Source: SVQP01 sp045658965
GTDB taxonomy: Bacteria; Bacillota; Clostridia; Oscillospirales; CAG-272
Direction of reading: 5' to 3'
NCBI GenBank assembly: GCA_045658965.1
Contig: JAZOVZ010000058.1
Location: 1-64,000 of the forward strand
DNA length: 64,000 nucleotides
The notes below the pieces were generated by a model. That model saw only the letters and a list, made by a program, of their open reading frames with translations. It was not told the origin of the DNA and did not search any database. Each line of letters begins with the position of its first letter. The first letter of the stretch is position 1. A program made the translations under genes and the position numbers. This document shows positions 56,796 through 64,000 of this stretch, piece after piece.

Positions 56796-57293
56796 TATGT
56801 GTCATCCTGAGCGAGGGCGCAGAGCGACCGAGTCGAACTTTTGCAGAGTGGATATTTCGCAGCTTAATGCTGCGAAATGAAACGGAGCAAAAGCACGAGC
56901 CGTGATACCGGGGGCTGTCCCCTGTGTCGTGTCCGCAGGACATGATACTGCGGGGCTGTCCCCTGTGTCACGGTGAAGTGGGATCTGCGCAGGTCATATC
57001 AATGTCTGCTTAGCCTTTGAACTGTTTTCGCATTGGCGTTGTTTTGCCCTCTGTCTTTTTGCATAACAAAAGTAACTAAATGCAGGCAGCGTGTCACAAA
57101 CCGTTCAGAGATCCCGCTGCGCCACAACACGGGGGACAGTCCCGCAGTAACATGCCCTTTGGGCACGTCACAGGGGACAGTCCCCGGTATCGTGGCTTGC
57201 GCTTTTGCTCTATTGCGTATCCTGCTACGCGACGGATACTCCATGCCGCAAAAGTTCGACTTCGGGCTACGCCCTACGCTCAGGATGACACAC
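56796..57293. repeat. Long-inverted-repeat element, copy 3
   Basis: A 498-bp element bounded by ATATGTGTCATCCTGAGCG and CGCTCAGGATGACACA. Arm modules GTCGAACTTTTGC / GCAAAAGTTCGAC and GGGATCTGCG / GAGATCCCGC are as in the other copies. The centre (AAAAGTAACTAAATGCAGGCAGCGTGTCACAAACCG) matches the centre of copies 1 and 2 read backwards, so this copy is inverted. Both arms also carry GGGGACAGTCCC-type sub-repeats near 56910-56970 and 57128-57195. The 160 bp from there to the response regulator show no supported feature. Confidence 0.85.
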
Positions 57294-57458
57294 AGTGACA
57301 TACGCGTAAAATTCAGTAGCCTTGGTCATCGACAACCTAACAACCTCACAAATTCCCGAAATTCAACGACTTTTTTTGATTTCTTCATATGACGGTCACA
57401 AAGGTTATATATAATGTATATAGCAAAATCTGCCTCATTACGACACAGGGAGGTAAAT

Positions 57459-58157
57459 ATGTATCACATTTTAGTAGTAGACGATGAATCGCGTATCCGC
57501 GCCATTATCCGCAAGTATGCCGAGTTTGAGGGACACAGGGTTACCGAGGCTACCGACGGCATGGATGCGGTGTATAAGTGCCGCGAAAATGCCTACGATA
57601 TGATCATTATGGACATTATGATGCCCGAGCTGGACGGCTTTTCGGCTTGCAGAGAGATCCGCAAGATCACCCAGACACCGATTATCATGCTGTCCGCGCG
57701 CGGTGAGGAATACGACAAGATCAACGGCTTTGAGCTGGGTATTGACGACTACGTGGTCAAGCCCTTCTCTCCCAAGGAGCTGATGCTGCGCGTTGAGGCG
57801 GTGCTCAAGCGCGTGGGCAGAAATGCGGAGCAGACACAGCATAGACCGCAAAATCAGATCGTGGAGCTGGACGGCGGCGGATTGCGCGCCGATCTGACCG
57901 CACGCATTGTATACATAGACGGTCAGCGTGTGGATATGTCGCCCAAAGAATACGACCTGTTCTTTTATATGCTGGAGAACCGTAACATCGCGCTTTCTCG
58001 TGAAAAGCTGATCAGCGAGGTGTGGGGCTACGATTTCTACGGCGATGCAAGAACCTTGGATACCCACATCAAGCTTTTGCGCAAGAGCCTTGGCAGATAC
58101 AGCGCGTATATCGTGACGCTGCGCGGTATGGGTTACCGCTTTGAGGAGATCGGATGA
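57459..58157 (+). CDS. Response regulator, OmpR/PhoB family
   Basis: A 232-residue two-domain regulator. The receiver domain has acidic pocket Asp8-Asp9, phospho-acceptor Asp52 in MDIMMPELDG, and VVKPFSPKELMLR with the conserved Lys. The C-terminal winged helix (about 130-230) carries the DNA-recognition region SREKLISEVWGYDFYGDARTLDTHIKLLRKSL. GGGAGG lies 7 nt before the ATG. The stop overlaps the histidine kinase start (ATGA), making a two-component pair. Confidence 0.95.
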   Translation: MYHILVVDDESRIRAIIRKYAEFEGHRVTEATDGMDAVYKCRENAYDMIIMDIMMPELDGFSACREIRKITQTPIIMLSARGEEYDKINGFELGIDDYVVKPFSPKELMLRVEAVLKRVGRNAEQTQHRPQNQIVELDGGGLRADLTARIVYIDGQRVDMSPKEYDLFFYMLENRNIALSREKLISEVWGYDFYGDARTLDTHIKLLRKSLGRYSAYIVTLRGMGYRFEEIG

Positions 58158-59665
58158 GCAAGGGAAATAGAGAGGGACGCCCGTATCCCGGAGTAAGTGT
58201 TTCTACCAAGCTGTTGTTCTATTTTCTGATCTTTATGATGCTGCTTTTGGTGGTGCTGTTCGTGTTTCAGGTTATGCTGCTCAACGTGTTTTACCGTTAC
58301 ACCAAAATCAATGAGATGGAGCACGTGTTTGAAATGATCGAGGTCTCCTTGGAGAACGGAAATCCCAAGCTGAACCAAATGCTGATCGATCATGCCGATG
58401 AATACCGCATCTGCATCCGCGTGTTTGCGCAAACGCAGGAAGGACTTGTGCAGATCGCGGACGTGGACGCTGCGGAAAGCTGTTTCTTGCACAACATTCA
58501 AGCAGACACGCTCAACGAGCTGCGGCAAAAAGCAGCGGACAACGAGGGGCATTACCGTACGGTCAAGCCCGTGACTGCCGAGAATAACGAGATCGTTGAG
58601 GATCGGGTGCCGGGGGATCTGGTCAACAGTGGCAGGCAGATATTTACCGAGCGTATGAGTATGATCAGCGTGGACGTTTGCTATGCAGAGGATGGCACGC
58701 CCTACGTGGTCATGCTGAATTCCGAGCTGACACCTCTGCGCGCCACGGTGCAGACGCTGCGCGTGCAGTTTATCTGGATCTCCGTTATTTTTGTCGGGCT
58801 TGCGCTTTTGATGGCAATGGTGTTTGCGCGCAGTATCATTTCACCCATTGTGCGCATGAACCAGTCGGCAAAGCAGCTGGCAAAGGGCAGCTATGACGTC
58901 CGTTTTGAGGGTGAGGGGTACCGTGAGACCAAGGAGCTTGCCGAAACGCTTAACTATGCTTCGGTTGAGCTTTCCAAGAACGATAGACTCCAAAAGGAGC
59001 TGATAGCAAACGTGTCGCACGACCTGCGCACGCCGCTGACCATGATCAAGGGCTACGGAGAGATCATGCGTGATATTCCCGGGGAGAATACCCCCGAGAA
59101 CATGCAGACCATTATTGACGAGACCGAGCGGCTTTCCGAGCTTGTGAATGCGCTGCTGGATATTTCGCGCCTGCAGGCGGATGCCGCAGAGCTGGTGCGT
59201 GAGCCTTTTGATCTGACCGAGCAATTGCAGACCAGCGTAGAGCGTTACGACAAGCTGCGCTCGCAGGACGGTTATGCCGTACTGTTTGAATACGATCGCC
59301 ACGTGATCGTCAACGCAGACAAATCCATGATGCTGCGTGTGCTTTACAATTTGATCAATAACGGCATCAACTACGCGGGCGAGGACAAAACCGTGACCGT
59401 GCGGCAGGAGTGCTTTGAGAATAAGGTACGCATCTCGGTCATTGACCACGGTGTTGGTATTGCCGAGGATCAGATTCCCTTGATCTGGGACAGATACTAC
59501 AAGGTGGACCGTGTGCACAAGCGTGCCGTTGTCGGTACCGGACTGGGACTTTCGATCGTTAAGACCGTGCTGGAACGCCACGGCGCAGCCTACGGCGTGG
59601 ACAGCCAAGTAGGGCAGGGCTCGACCTTCTGGTTTGAGCTGGAGCTGGATGAAGGCGAAGAATAA
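58154..59665 (+). CDS. Sensor histidine kinase, HAMP type
   Basis: A 503-residue membrane kinase: helix 1 at about 19-47, an external sensor of about 150 residues, helix 2 at about 205-226, HAMP (SIISPIVRMNQSAKQLAKG), the dimerisation/phospho-acceptor helix with His289 in NVSHDLRTPLTMIKGYGE, then the ATPase domain (N box LYNLINNGINYA, G1 DHGVGIAEDQ, G2 GTGLGLSIVK). It pairs with the response regulator encoded in front. The signal is unknown; the SH3-like lipoprotein encoded downstream on the opposite strand is a neighbour only. Confidence 0.95.
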   Translation: MSKGNREGRPYPGVSVSTKLLFYFLIFMMLLLVVLFVFQVMLLNVFYRYTKINEMEHVFEMIEVSLENGNPKLNQMLIDHADEYRICIRVFAQTQEGLVQIADVDAAESCFLHNIQADTLNELRQKAADNEGHYRTVKPVTAENNEIVEDRVPGDLVNSGRQIFTERMSMISVDVCYAEDGTPYVVMLNSELTPLRATVQTLRVQFIWISVIFVGLALLMAMVFARSIISPIVRMNQSAKQLAKGSYDVRFEGEGYRETKELAETLNYASVELSKNDRLQKELIANVSHDLRTPLTMIKGYGEIMRDIPGENTPENMQTIIDETERLSELVNALLDISRLQADAAELVREPFDLTEQLQTSVERYDKLRSQDGYAVLFEYDRHVIVNADKSMMLRVLYNLINNGINYAGEDKTVTVRQECFENKVRISVIDHGVGIAEDQIPLIWDRYYKVDRVHKRAVVGTGLGLSIVKTVLERHGAAYGVDSQVGQGSTFWFELELDEGEE

Positions 59666-59671
59666 AAAACA

Positions 59672-59697
59672 AAGGGGTTGTCTTGCGACAACCCCTT
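59672..59697. terminator. Bidirectional terminator
   Basis: AAGGGGTTGTC / GACAACCCCTT with a TTGC loop lies between the convergent kinase and lipoprotein genes. T-rich sequence follows on both strands (TTTGTTTTTTATT on the minus strand). Confidence 0.85.
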
Positions 59698-59712
59698 ATT
59701 TGATTCGTGAAA

Positions 59713-60537
59713 TTATTCAGCAGCCTCGGTAGTCTCGGCGGGCTTGGTGGTGGAAACGTAGCTCTCGTTAGAGGAGATGTAACCAAACTGCTCATTGCCC
59801 TGTGCATCGTCAGCCAGCTGGATCTTGTACCAGCCGTTGCCCTGTGCAACTGCCTGAACCTCGTCACCCAGCTGCAGAGTGCACATTACGTTATTTGCAG
59901 CCGCGAAATCGTACCAAGCTCTGACGTTGAGTGCGTAAGCGATGATGTACAGCGTGATAGGCTCTTCCAGATCCTTTGCGGTCAGATCCTTGACGCAAGC
60001 AACGGTCTTGTGAATGTAAGCTACAACGGTCTCGGTCTTGGGAGCTGCCTCGGTCTCAGCCTCGGTAGTCTCCTCGGTGGTCTCCTCGGTAGCAGCTTCG
60101 GTCTCAGCCTCGGTGGTCTCCTCGGATGCGGGAGCAGCCTCTGCCTCGGTGGTTTCCTCTACTTCAACCTCAATTTCAATTCTGTACCAGTTTTCGCTGT
60201 AGCCGGTGCTCTTGAACTCGGTGTCCTTAGCAGCGTACTGCAGCAGGGTCTCTTCTGCAATTCTGGTCTCGGAGCGAACGCTTGCAACGTCTGCTACGAT
60301 GAAGATGGTCTGTTCTTTATCGGTAAAGATCTCTTCTACGGGAACGTCGGTGCCGGGGTTAGTGCCGGGGTTGTTGCCGGTAGAGGGATCGCCGGTGCCT
60401 ACGGTGTTTCCGGTGCCTTCGGGATTGATGATAATGGTGTTGTTGCCGGTTTCGTCCTCGTTGCCGTCCTTGTTGTTGCAGGCAACCAGAGAGAGCGCAA
60501 GCATGAGTGCAAGTGCGATGATGAGAAGCTTTTTCAT
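59713..60537 (-). CDS. Lipoprotein with two SH3-like domains joined by a Glu/Thr-rich repeat linker
   Basis: A 274-residue lipoprotein. The signal peptide ends in LSLVAC with Cys20. An Asn/Gly/Thr-rich spacer comes first, then an SH3b-like unit (VASVRSETRIAEETLL...NWYRIEI). A linker of about 45 residues made of repeated EETTEAE units follows, then a second SH3b-like unit (ALNVRAWYDFAAANN...GDEVQAVAQGNGWYKIQL...FGYISSNESYV). SH3b domains commonly bind cell-wall peptides. GGAGG lies 11 nt before the ATG at 60537. The perfect promoter at 60605-60633 drives it alone. Confidence 0.85.
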   Translation of the reverse strand: MKKLLIIALALMLALSLVACNNKDGNEDETGNNTIIINPEGTGNTVGTGDPSTGNNPGTNPGTDVPVEEIFTDKEQTIFIVADVASVRSETRIAEETLLQYAAKDTEFKSTGYSENWYRIEIEVEVEETTEAEAAPASEETTEAETEAATEETTEETTEAETEAAPKTETVVAYIHKTVACVKDLTAKDLEEPITLYIIAYALNVRAWYDFAAANNVMCTLQLGDEVQAVAQGNGWYKIQLADDAQGNEQFGYISSNESYVSTTKPAETTEAAE

Positions 60538-60604
60538 CGTTATTTTTTCCTCCGTCATTTGTTCTTTTTTCACGGGATACTACCCGATTTTCATTCTTAC
60601 CGCT

Positions 60605-60633
60605 ATTATATCATAGCGGGCGTGATTTGTCAA
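60605..60633 (-). promoter_or_regulatory. Promoter of the SH3-like lipoprotein gene
   Basis: Perfect TTGACA (60628-60633) and TATAAT (60605-60610) with a 17-bp spacer on the minus strand. Confidence 0.9.
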
Positions 60634-60639
60634 TAAAAA

Positions 60640-60830
60640 AACGATAAAAACAACAACTTTTTTGCCCGAAAAAACGCTGAAAATCGCAAAATACTGTGCT
60701 GATAAGCGTAATCCCATACAATATACTGTGTAATGCGACAAATGGGGGCAAAGTGGGGCATGCGCCCTTGCGGGGCGGTGCTGCCTTGGGAACAGCGGAA
60801 CTCTTTTTAAGCCTTTTTTGTGCAATTTAC
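60640..60830. other. Intergenic stretch without recognised feature
   Basis: Between the divergent lipoprotein and polymerase promoters I see no gene, repeat or structured RNA. Confidence 0.6.
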
Positions 60831-60833
60831 CTC

Positions 60834-60862
60834 TTGACATAGAACAAATGTTCTGTTATAAT
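60834..60862 (+). promoter_or_regulatory. DNA polymerase IV promoter
   Basis: Perfect TTGACA (60834-60839) and TATAAT (60857-60862) with a 17-bp spacer. The spacer itself contains a LexA box, so repressor and RNA polymerase must compete. Confidence 0.93.
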
Positions 60863-60884
60863 ACCGATACGGAACAAATGTTCT
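60841..60884 (+). promoter_or_regulatory. Two LexA (SOS) boxes
   Basis: AGAACAAATGTTCT (60841-60854) and GGAACAAATGTTCT (60871-60884) share the core GAACAAATGTTC, which fits the Gram-positive LexA/DinR consensus GAAC-N4-GTTC. One lies between -35 and -10, the other just past -10 near the transcription start. Confidence 0.9.
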
Positions 60885-60903
60885 ATATCAGGGAGGATAA
60901 GCA

Positions 60904-62148
60904 ATGGATCGCGTCATTTTACACGTGGACATGAACAACTTTTTCGCGTCGGTCGAGTGCGCAGACCGCCCCGAGCTGTGGTCAAAGCCCGTGGCGGTGG
61001 CGGGGGACGTCGAGGCACGGCACGGCATTATCTTAGCCAAAAATCAGGTTGCCAAGGGCTTTGGCGTGCAAACTGGGGAGAGCATTGCCCAGGCGCGGAG
61101 CAAATGCCCCGGTCTTGTGCTGCTGCCGCCGCATATGGACAGATACAAGCAGATCTCGGACAAGGCGCGCGGCATTTACGCGCGATATACCGATCGCGTG
61201 GAGAGCTTTGGCATTGACGAATGCTGGCTGGACGTGACGGGAAACGGCAGACTGTGGGGGCAGGATTACGGCGAGGTGATCGCAAACGAGATACGGTGCG
61301 CGGTCAAAGCCGAGCTTGGCGTGACCGTGTCGGTGGGGGTGTCGTTTAACAAGATCTTTGCCAAAATGGGCAGCGATTACAAAAAGCCGGACGCGGTCAC
61401 TTGTATCACGCGCGAGAATTTCCGTGAGATATTGTGGGGCTTACCCGTGGGGGATCTGATCTTCGTGGGTCGCTCCACCGCAAAAAGGCTTTGGTATATG
61501 CAGATCCGCACGGTGGGAGATCTGGCGCGTGCCGATCCTGCGCTGCTGGAGAGCAATCTCGGCAAAAACGGGCTTGCCGCGTGGCAGTTCGCCAACGGCA
61601 TGGACGGCTCGCCCGTGCTGCTTGATGGGCAGGGGTATCCCGTCAAAAGCATCGGCAACAGCACCACCACGCCCGTGGATATGGTCACGCGGCGCGATGC
61701 CGAGATCGTGCTGGCGCAGCTTTGCCAGAGCGTTGCCACGCGGCTGCGCGCGGTCGATATGCGCTGCACCACGGTCAAGCTGTCCTTGCGCACGGCCGAT
61801 CTTTCCTGGAAGCAGCGGCAAAAGGGAACGGCAGCCACCTGCCTTGAAAACGATCTGTGGCGCGAGGCAATGACGCTGTACGACACCTTTCACGACGGTC
61901 GCCCCCTGCGCAGCATTGGCGTGACCGCCTGCGACCTGAAGGATCACGCAGAGCAGCAGCTTTCCATGTTTGACGGTGACACCTGCCGCCACGCAGCCCT
62001 TGAATCCTTGGGCGGCGTGCTGGACAGCTTGCGCGACCGCTATGGCGCACGCGCGGTGCGCAGGGGACTCTTGCTGGAGGGCGACGTGCTGATAGGCGGC
62101 ATTCCACCGCAGGGAAGCCTGCCGCACCCGGTGGCGTGGCGCAAGTAG
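60904..62148 (+). CDS. dinB: Y-family DNA polymerase IV, SOS-inducible
   Basis: A 414-residue translesion polymerase. Palm motifs are VDMNNFFASVE near the start (catalytic Asp) and GIDECWLDVTG (catalytic Asp-Glu). A helix-hairpin-helix region follows (LPVGDLIFVGRSTAKRLWYMQIRTVGDLA), then the little-finger domain, and a likely beta-clamp motif QQLSMF at the end of it. GGAGG lies 7 nt before the ATG. Two LexA boxes in the promoter make it an SOS gene. It ends with TAG, the only gene in this window for which I noted that stop. Confidence 0.95.
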   Translation: MDRVILHVDMNNFFASVECADRPELWSKPVAVAGDVEARHGIILAKNQVAKGFGVQTGESIAQARSKCPGLVLLPPHMDRYKQISDKARGIYARYTDRVESFGIDECWLDVTGNGRLWGQDYGEVIANEIRCAVKAELGVTVSVGVSFNKIFAKMGSDYKKPDAVTCITRENFREILWGLPVGDLIFVGRSTAKRLWYMQIRTVGDLARADPALLESNLGKNGLAAWQFANGMDGSPVLLDGQGYPVKSIGNSTTTPVDMVTRRDAEIVLAQLCQSVATRLRAVDMRCTTVKLSLRTADLSWKQRQKGTAATCLENDLWREAMTLYDTFHDGRPLRSIGVTACDLKDHAEQQLSMFDGDTCRHAALESLGGVLDSLRDRYGARAVRRGLLLEGDVLIGGIPPQGSLPHPVAWRK

Positions 62149-62165
62149 CGCGAAATGCGCTTATA

Positions 62166-62192
62166 CCGTAGGGCAGGGGCTTGCTCCTGCCG
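62166..62192. repeat. CGTAGG-type hairpin
   Basis: CCGTAGGGCAGGGGCTTGCTCCTGCCG is the reverse of the second hairpin type at 16118-16232 (GGGAGCAAGCCCC...CCTACGG), showing that the family is dispersed. Confidence 0.65.
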
Positions 62193-62219
62193 CCCTCGTG
62201 CGGTGTGGAAAAACATCCC

Positions 62220-62620
62220 CCGAGTGTCATCCTGAGCGAAGGGGGATTTCGCAGCGAGCTGCGAAATGACCCGAGTCGAACTTTTGCGGTGTGGAGTGTC
62301 CGTGGCGTAGCAGGACACGGAACAGAGCAAAAGCGCGAGCGCGTATAGCGCGATGCGGGATCTCTGATGGATTTGCTCAATGTCTGCTCAGCCAAAGTAA
62401 CTTGATGCAGGCGGCGTGACAAAAACCGTTTAGAGATCCCGCTGCGCCGCGACACAGGGGACAGTCCCGCAGTAACATGTCCTGCGGACACGTCACAGGG
62501 GACAGTCCCCAATGTCGCGCCTTGCGGTTTTGCTCCGTTTCGTTGCATAGCAACTCCACTATGCAAAACTTCGACTGCGCGCTGTTGCTTTGCAACACCG
62601 CTCCGCTCAGGATGACACAT
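62220..62620. repeat. Long-inverted-repeat element, copy 4
   Basis: A 400-bp element bounded by CCCCGAGTGTCATCCTGAGCG and CGCTCAGGATGACACAT. Arm modules are shared with the other copies. The centre (CAAAGTAACTTGATGCAGGCGGCGTGACAAAAACCG) has the copy 3 orientation. The right arm holds ACAGGGGACAGTCCCGCAGT and a second GGGGACAGTCCCC unit. A small nested palindrome, ATTTCGCAGCGAGCTGCGAAAT, sits in the left arm. It fills the gap between convergent dinB and the small lipoprotein gene. Confidence 0.85.
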
Positions 62621-62637
62621 ATGGGTGAAACAAAAAG

Positions 62638-62667
62638 CCCCGAGGCGAGCAACCTCTCCCCTCGGGG
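62638..62667 (-). terminator. Terminator of the small lipoprotein gene
   Basis: CCCCCGAGGGG...CTCGCCTCGGGG on the minus strand is followed by CTTTTTGTTTCACCC. This flank is the same as that of the terminator beside repeat copy 3. Confidence 0.8.
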
Positions 62668-62686
62668 GGTACACTATAGATCCATT

Positions 62687-63208
62687 TCATTCTACTGTTT
62701 CGGTCAGACATTTGGCATACTCTTCATCGATGTTCAGTGAAAAGCATTGCGCAAGATAATCATATACGTCATTGGAATGTTTGGGAGCAGACAGAACGAT
62801 ATAGGCGTTATTTCCATCAATAAAAACTCCGCGTTCTTCGCTTGAAAACAGACCGGTAGCACAACTGAAATTCACATCGGTTTTACTGGTTTTTCCCGTA
62901 CTGTTTTTGAAATACTGTTTAGCGGCTTCGCTGTTGGCAAACTCATAAGCAAAAATTGTAAAACTCATATCAGGTGACTCATATTGCGCTGCAAAAAAAG
63001 CATCATAGGATAAGTTTTTCAAATTTTTATCAGCGTCCGGTGTTTGGTATTGGGTAATAGTGGCATTCTCTGCCATGTTTGCTTCGATTTTCTCGCATTC
63101 ACTGATATTCTCAAAGATCCGATAATCGGATTCTGCGGTAGAACAAGCAGTTAGTAACGTAAAAAGGATAATTATAGCAGTAACAGCTATCATTTTTTGT
63201 TTGTGCAT
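62687..63208 (-). CDS. Small hypothetical lipoprotein, AT-richer than neighbours
   Basis: A 173-residue lipoprotein with signal peptide and lipobox LLTAC (Cys22). The mature part of about 150 residues has one hydrophobic beta-rich segment (MSFTIFAYEFANSEAAKQYFKN) and looks like a small alpha/beta domain, but no family was recognised. GGAGG lies 8 nt before the ATG. Codon use (AAA, ATA, GAA, TTT) is more AT-rich than in dinB and the next gene, suggesting a different origin. Confidence 0.75.
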   Translation of the reverse strand: MHKQKMIAVTAIIILFTLLTACSTAESDYRIFENISECEKIEANMAENATITQYQTPDADKNLKNLSYDAFFAAQYESPDMSFTIFAYEFANSEAAKQYFKNSTGKTSKTDVNFSCATGLFSSEERGVFIDGNNAYIVLSAPKHSNDVYDYLAQCFSLNIDEEYAKCLTETVE

Positions 63209-63250
63209 TAAAGTTACCTCCCGTGATATGCGGCATTACGTACTGTTTGC

Positions 63251-63279
63251 ATTATAGCATGCATATTTCGGCTTGTCAA
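63251..63279 (-). promoter_or_regulatory. Promoter of the small lipoprotein gene
   Basis: Perfect TTGACA (63274-63279) and TATAAT (63251-63256) with a 17-bp spacer on the minus strand, 43 nt upstream of the start. Confidence 0.9.
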
Positions 63280-63418
63280 GCAGTTGCCTGCGTGAATTGC
63301 CCCTTCACCTATATAGACGCATTTTTTGCCCAAAAGTTCCGATTTTTTTGAAAAAAATAAAAAATTTTTCAAAAGTGATTTTCGAGGAGTAAATTCGGCA
63401 CAAAAACCGCCAAAATTA

Positions 63419-63446
63419 TTGACATTTTGCAAAATATGAGTATAAT
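63419..63446 (+). promoter_or_regulatory. Promoter of the phosphoribosyltransferase gene
   Basis: TTGACA (63419-63424) and TATAAT (63441-63446) with a 16-bp spacer, about 65 nt before the ATG. The rest of the 300-bp gap is AT-rich and shows nothing else. Confidence 0.8.
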
Positions 63447-63512
63447 TATTATGGGAGTGTATGGATATGCCATACATCTACATACAAGACATAAAAAACG
63501 GAGGCTTTACCC

Positions 63513-64000
63513 ATGGAAAAGTATTACCGCATGAATATCGCAGGCGTTCAGCGCGATCTGCCGCTCTGCCCTCTGAATGAAAAGCTCATGATCGGCGCGT
63601 TCGTCATTTTCGGCGATCCCGAGCTGACCACCGCTGCTGCGCAGGCACTGCTCGACAAGGTGCCCGAGTACGATTATCTGATCACCGCAGAGGCAAAGGG
63701 CATTCCGCTGGTGCATGAGATGGCAAGACTTGCAGGCAACCAGAAGTACATGCTGGCGCGTAAGGGCGCAAAGCTGTACATGAGAGACGTGCTGCAGGTA
63801 TCCGTGCGCTCTATCACCACCAACCGCGAGCAGACCTTGTACCTTGACGGCTACGATGCCGCGCTGATGAAGGGCAAGAAGATCCTGATCGTGGACGACG
63901 TGATTTCCACGGGTGAATCTCTCAAGGCTTTGGAAGCGCTTGTTGAGCAGGCAGGCGGTATCATCTGCGGCAGAGCAGCCATTCTTGCCGAGGGCGACGC
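63513..64000 (+). CDS. Adenine-phosphoribosyltransferase-like protein (partial, cut by window edge)
   Basis: At least 162 residues of a type I phosphoribosyltransferase. The protein begins MEKYYRMNIAGVQRDLPLCP and has YDYLITAEAKGIPLVHEMAR, which resembles the Apt adenine-binding region. The PRPP-binding loop is ILIVDDVISTGESLKALE. The reading frame stays open to the edge, so the C-terminus is missing. CGGAGG lies 8 nt before the ATG at 63513. It likely salvages a purine base with PRPP. Xanthine phosphoribosyltransferase or a PurR-like regulator with this fold are alternatives. Confidence 0.82.
   Translation, partial: MEKYYRMNIAGVQRDLPLCPLNEKLMIGAFVIFGDPELTTAAAQALLDKVPEYDYLITAEAKGIPLVHEMARLAGNQKYMLARKGAKLYMRDVLQVSVRSITTNREQTLYLDGYDAALMKGKKILIVDDVISTGESLKALEALVEQAGGIICGRAAILAEGD

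Overview
The window looks like chromosome of an anaerobic Gram-positive bacterium of the class Clostridia; the species cannot be named from this sequence. The 5' end of a 16S rRNA gene enters at the left edge. Sigma-A type promoters with 17-bp spacers, strong AAGGAGG ribosome sites, an RNase J, a WalJ/RlmH pair, Gram-positive LexA boxes and an oxygen-sensitive sulfatase-maturating enzyme all fit. Coding DNA is visibly GC-rich, except for two small AT-richer genes (48000-48491 and 62687-63208).

Layout. 1-580: start of an rRNA operon (minus strand) with tandem promoters. 580-4.2 kb: a Gfo/Idh/MocA oxidoreductase, a sugar-phosphate isomerase, and a lipoprotein M14 peptidase coupled to a small Xre regulator. 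4.4-5.1 kb: an ECF-transporter S component. 5.7-20.75 kb: one long minus-strand purine operon, read purE-purF-purM-FNT-purN-purO-purH(AICARFT)-purD-purL-guaB-fhs, driven by one promoter and a ZTP (pfl) riboswitch with an attached terminator. 20.8-22.8 kb: a lipid kinase and asnA. 22.9-28 kb: CPBP protease, YmdB phosphodiesterase, an esterase-acyltransferase fusion and a DUF6320-like membrane protein. 28.6-34.6 kb: a 42-residue Cys-rich protein, two hypothetical proteins and RNase J with a long basic N-terminal extension. 34.8-38.4 kb: AbrB-type regulator, galactokinase-like kinase, walJ, rlmH. 38.9-41.4 kb: ECF sigma factor and membrane beta-propeller protein. 41.6-47.8 kb: SGNH hydrolase, TraX-like protein, LRR lipoprotein, and a sulfatase/anSME pair. 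48-54.1 kb: an MsmX-type ATPase gene broken by an in-frame TAG, tex, a glycosidase-like protein, rsuA. 54.3-64 kb: sugar-binding lipoprotein, isomerase, two-component system, SH3-like lipoprotein, SOS-controlled DNA polymerase IV, a small lipoprotein and a phosphoribosyltransferase cut by the right edge.

How the genes work together. The purine operon joins ZMP-consuming and formyl-folate-consuming steps (AICAR transformylase, PurN) to the enzyme that makes 10-formyl-THF from formate (Fhs) and to a formate channel. The riboswitch for ZMP/ZTP, the metabolite that accumulates when formyl-folate runs short, sits at the head, so the operon reads as a formate-fed purine circuit. Its PurF lacks the N-terminal catalytic cysteine, and its PurH is split into AICAR transformylase plus a PurO-type IMP cyclohydrolase.

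Non-coding structure is unusually rich. Four copies of a 400-500 bp long-inverted-repeat element lie between genes. Three tandem arrays of small hairpins have 7-nt spacers and a period of about 23 nt. A family of hairpins ends in CCTACGG. Two further MITE-like inverted-repeat elements lie at 28.1 and 31.7 kb. No CRISPR array, tRNA gene, transposase gene or phage gene was seen.
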